In this document: positions 5,594 to 5,815 of the stretch, piece by piece
How positions within the stretch are numbered: the stretch's first letter is position 1
Layout: each line of letters starts with the position of its first letter
Assembly (NCBI GenBank): GCA_002384205.1
Contig: DGBH01000027.1
Location: forward strand, 889-6,703
Length of the DNA: 5,815 bases
Direction of reading: 5' to 3'
Origin: Bacteroidetes bacterium UBA4009
GTDB taxonomy: Bacteria > Bacteroidota > Bacteroidia > NS11-12g > UBA9320
Notes under the pieces: model-generated
Database searches by the model: none
What the model saw: the letters and a program-made list of their open reading frames with translations, nothing else
What the model was told of the DNA's origin: nothing
Program-made: the position numbers and the translations under genes

Positions 5594-5815
5594 CTACTCT
5601 ACTCCGTGCATTAGTTTTTTGATAGGTCCGTTCAGTATAAATACCAAGGCAGCAATGCCAAGAAGTACATATCCTAAGATGGCAAATACATCCGTTGAAT
5701 TAACCAAGGTCTGAGCCGCTGTTAAAGCCTCTCCGCCTTCATGTCCGCCTGTTAACGATGCAATAATACCGCCTAGGTAGTTGGCACCCGCAAAACTCAA
5801 GAACCATGCTCCCAT
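5594..5815 (-). CDS. POT-family peptide/H+ symporter, C-terminal 73 residues (5' end outside window)
   Basis: The frame is open to the right edge and ends with TAG at 5596-5594. The Met codon at 5815-5813 is most likely internal, as the sequence matches the end of a multi-helix transporter. Two membrane segments are visible: WFLSFAGANYLGGIIASLTG (about 4-23) and DVFAILGYVLLGIAALVFIL (about 42-61), followed by a basic cytoplasmic tail (NGPIKKLMHG). The GAWFLSxAxxNYLGG pattern and the PIKKLMHGV tail are typical of the last helices of proton-dependent oligopeptide transporters (DtpT/POT, MFS fold), which import di- and tripeptides across the inner membrane. Full members have about 450-550 residues or more. 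It has its own terminator and appears functionally unrelated to the polysaccharide genes. Confidence 0.8.
   Translation of the reverse strand: MGAWFLSFAGANYLGGIIASLTGGHEGGEALTAAQTLVNSTDVFAILGYVLLGIAALVFILNGPIKKLMHGVE

Noticed and set aside
1..5815. CRISPR arrays, insertion sequences, tRNA or rRNA genes, riboswitches
   Set aside because: I looked for regularly spaced repeats, terminal inverted repeats, transposase motifs and structured RNA hallmarks and saw none.

Overview
The window looks like chromosomal DNA of a member of the Bacteroidota, inferred from three things. The NusG-like protein is of the UpxY type. The polysaccharide exporter is the long multi-SLBB form with a helical N-terminal segment that I associate with this phylum. 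Start codons generally lack Shine-Dalgarno sequences. No 16S or tRNA gene is present, so I cannot name a genus. All supported genes are on the minus strand, so transcription runs from high to low coordinates.

Layout in the direction of transcription: (1) 5815-5594, the C-terminal 73 residues of a POT-family peptide/H+ symporter, cut by the right edge; (2) 5569-5537, a strong intrinsic-terminator hairpin with a T-tract, ending only 14 nt before the next start codon; (3) 5522-5019, an UpxY-type NusG paralogue with a GTG start; (4) 5018-4931, a short spacer with a weak hairpin and T-tract and a 13-nt element that also occurs just upstream of the NusG paralogue; (5) 4930-3674, a TviB-like UDP-N-acetylhexosamine 6-dehydrogenase, and 3674-2679, a TviC/WbpP-like 4-epimerase, overlapping by one base; (6) 2678-2309, a 370-bp gap with no convincing gene, a hairpin over the epimerase stop codon, a 9-nt direct repeat and one weak promoter-like box; (7) 2308-1616, an initiating phosphoglycosyl transferase, then 1588-1, the first 529 residues of an SLBB-domain polysaccharide export protein running off the left edge.

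Taken together this is the 5' part of a capsule or exopolysaccharide locus. The NusG paralogue would help RNA polymerase through a long operon. The dehydrogenase and epimerase would supply a UDP-N-acetylhexosaminuronic acid, probably UDP-GalNAcA. The sugar transferase would load the first sugar phosphate on undecaprenyl phosphate, and the SLBB protein would form the outer-membrane export channel. Glycosyltransferases, flippase, polymerase and Wzc-like kinase are not in the window and would be expected beyond the left edge.

The most unusual material is regulatory: the 13-nt sequence TTATTTGCAGTAA is repeated exactly in front of the first two locus genes, each time downstream of a hairpin/T-tract, and the first hairpin leaves almost no room for a conventional promoter and leader ahead of the antiterminator gene.
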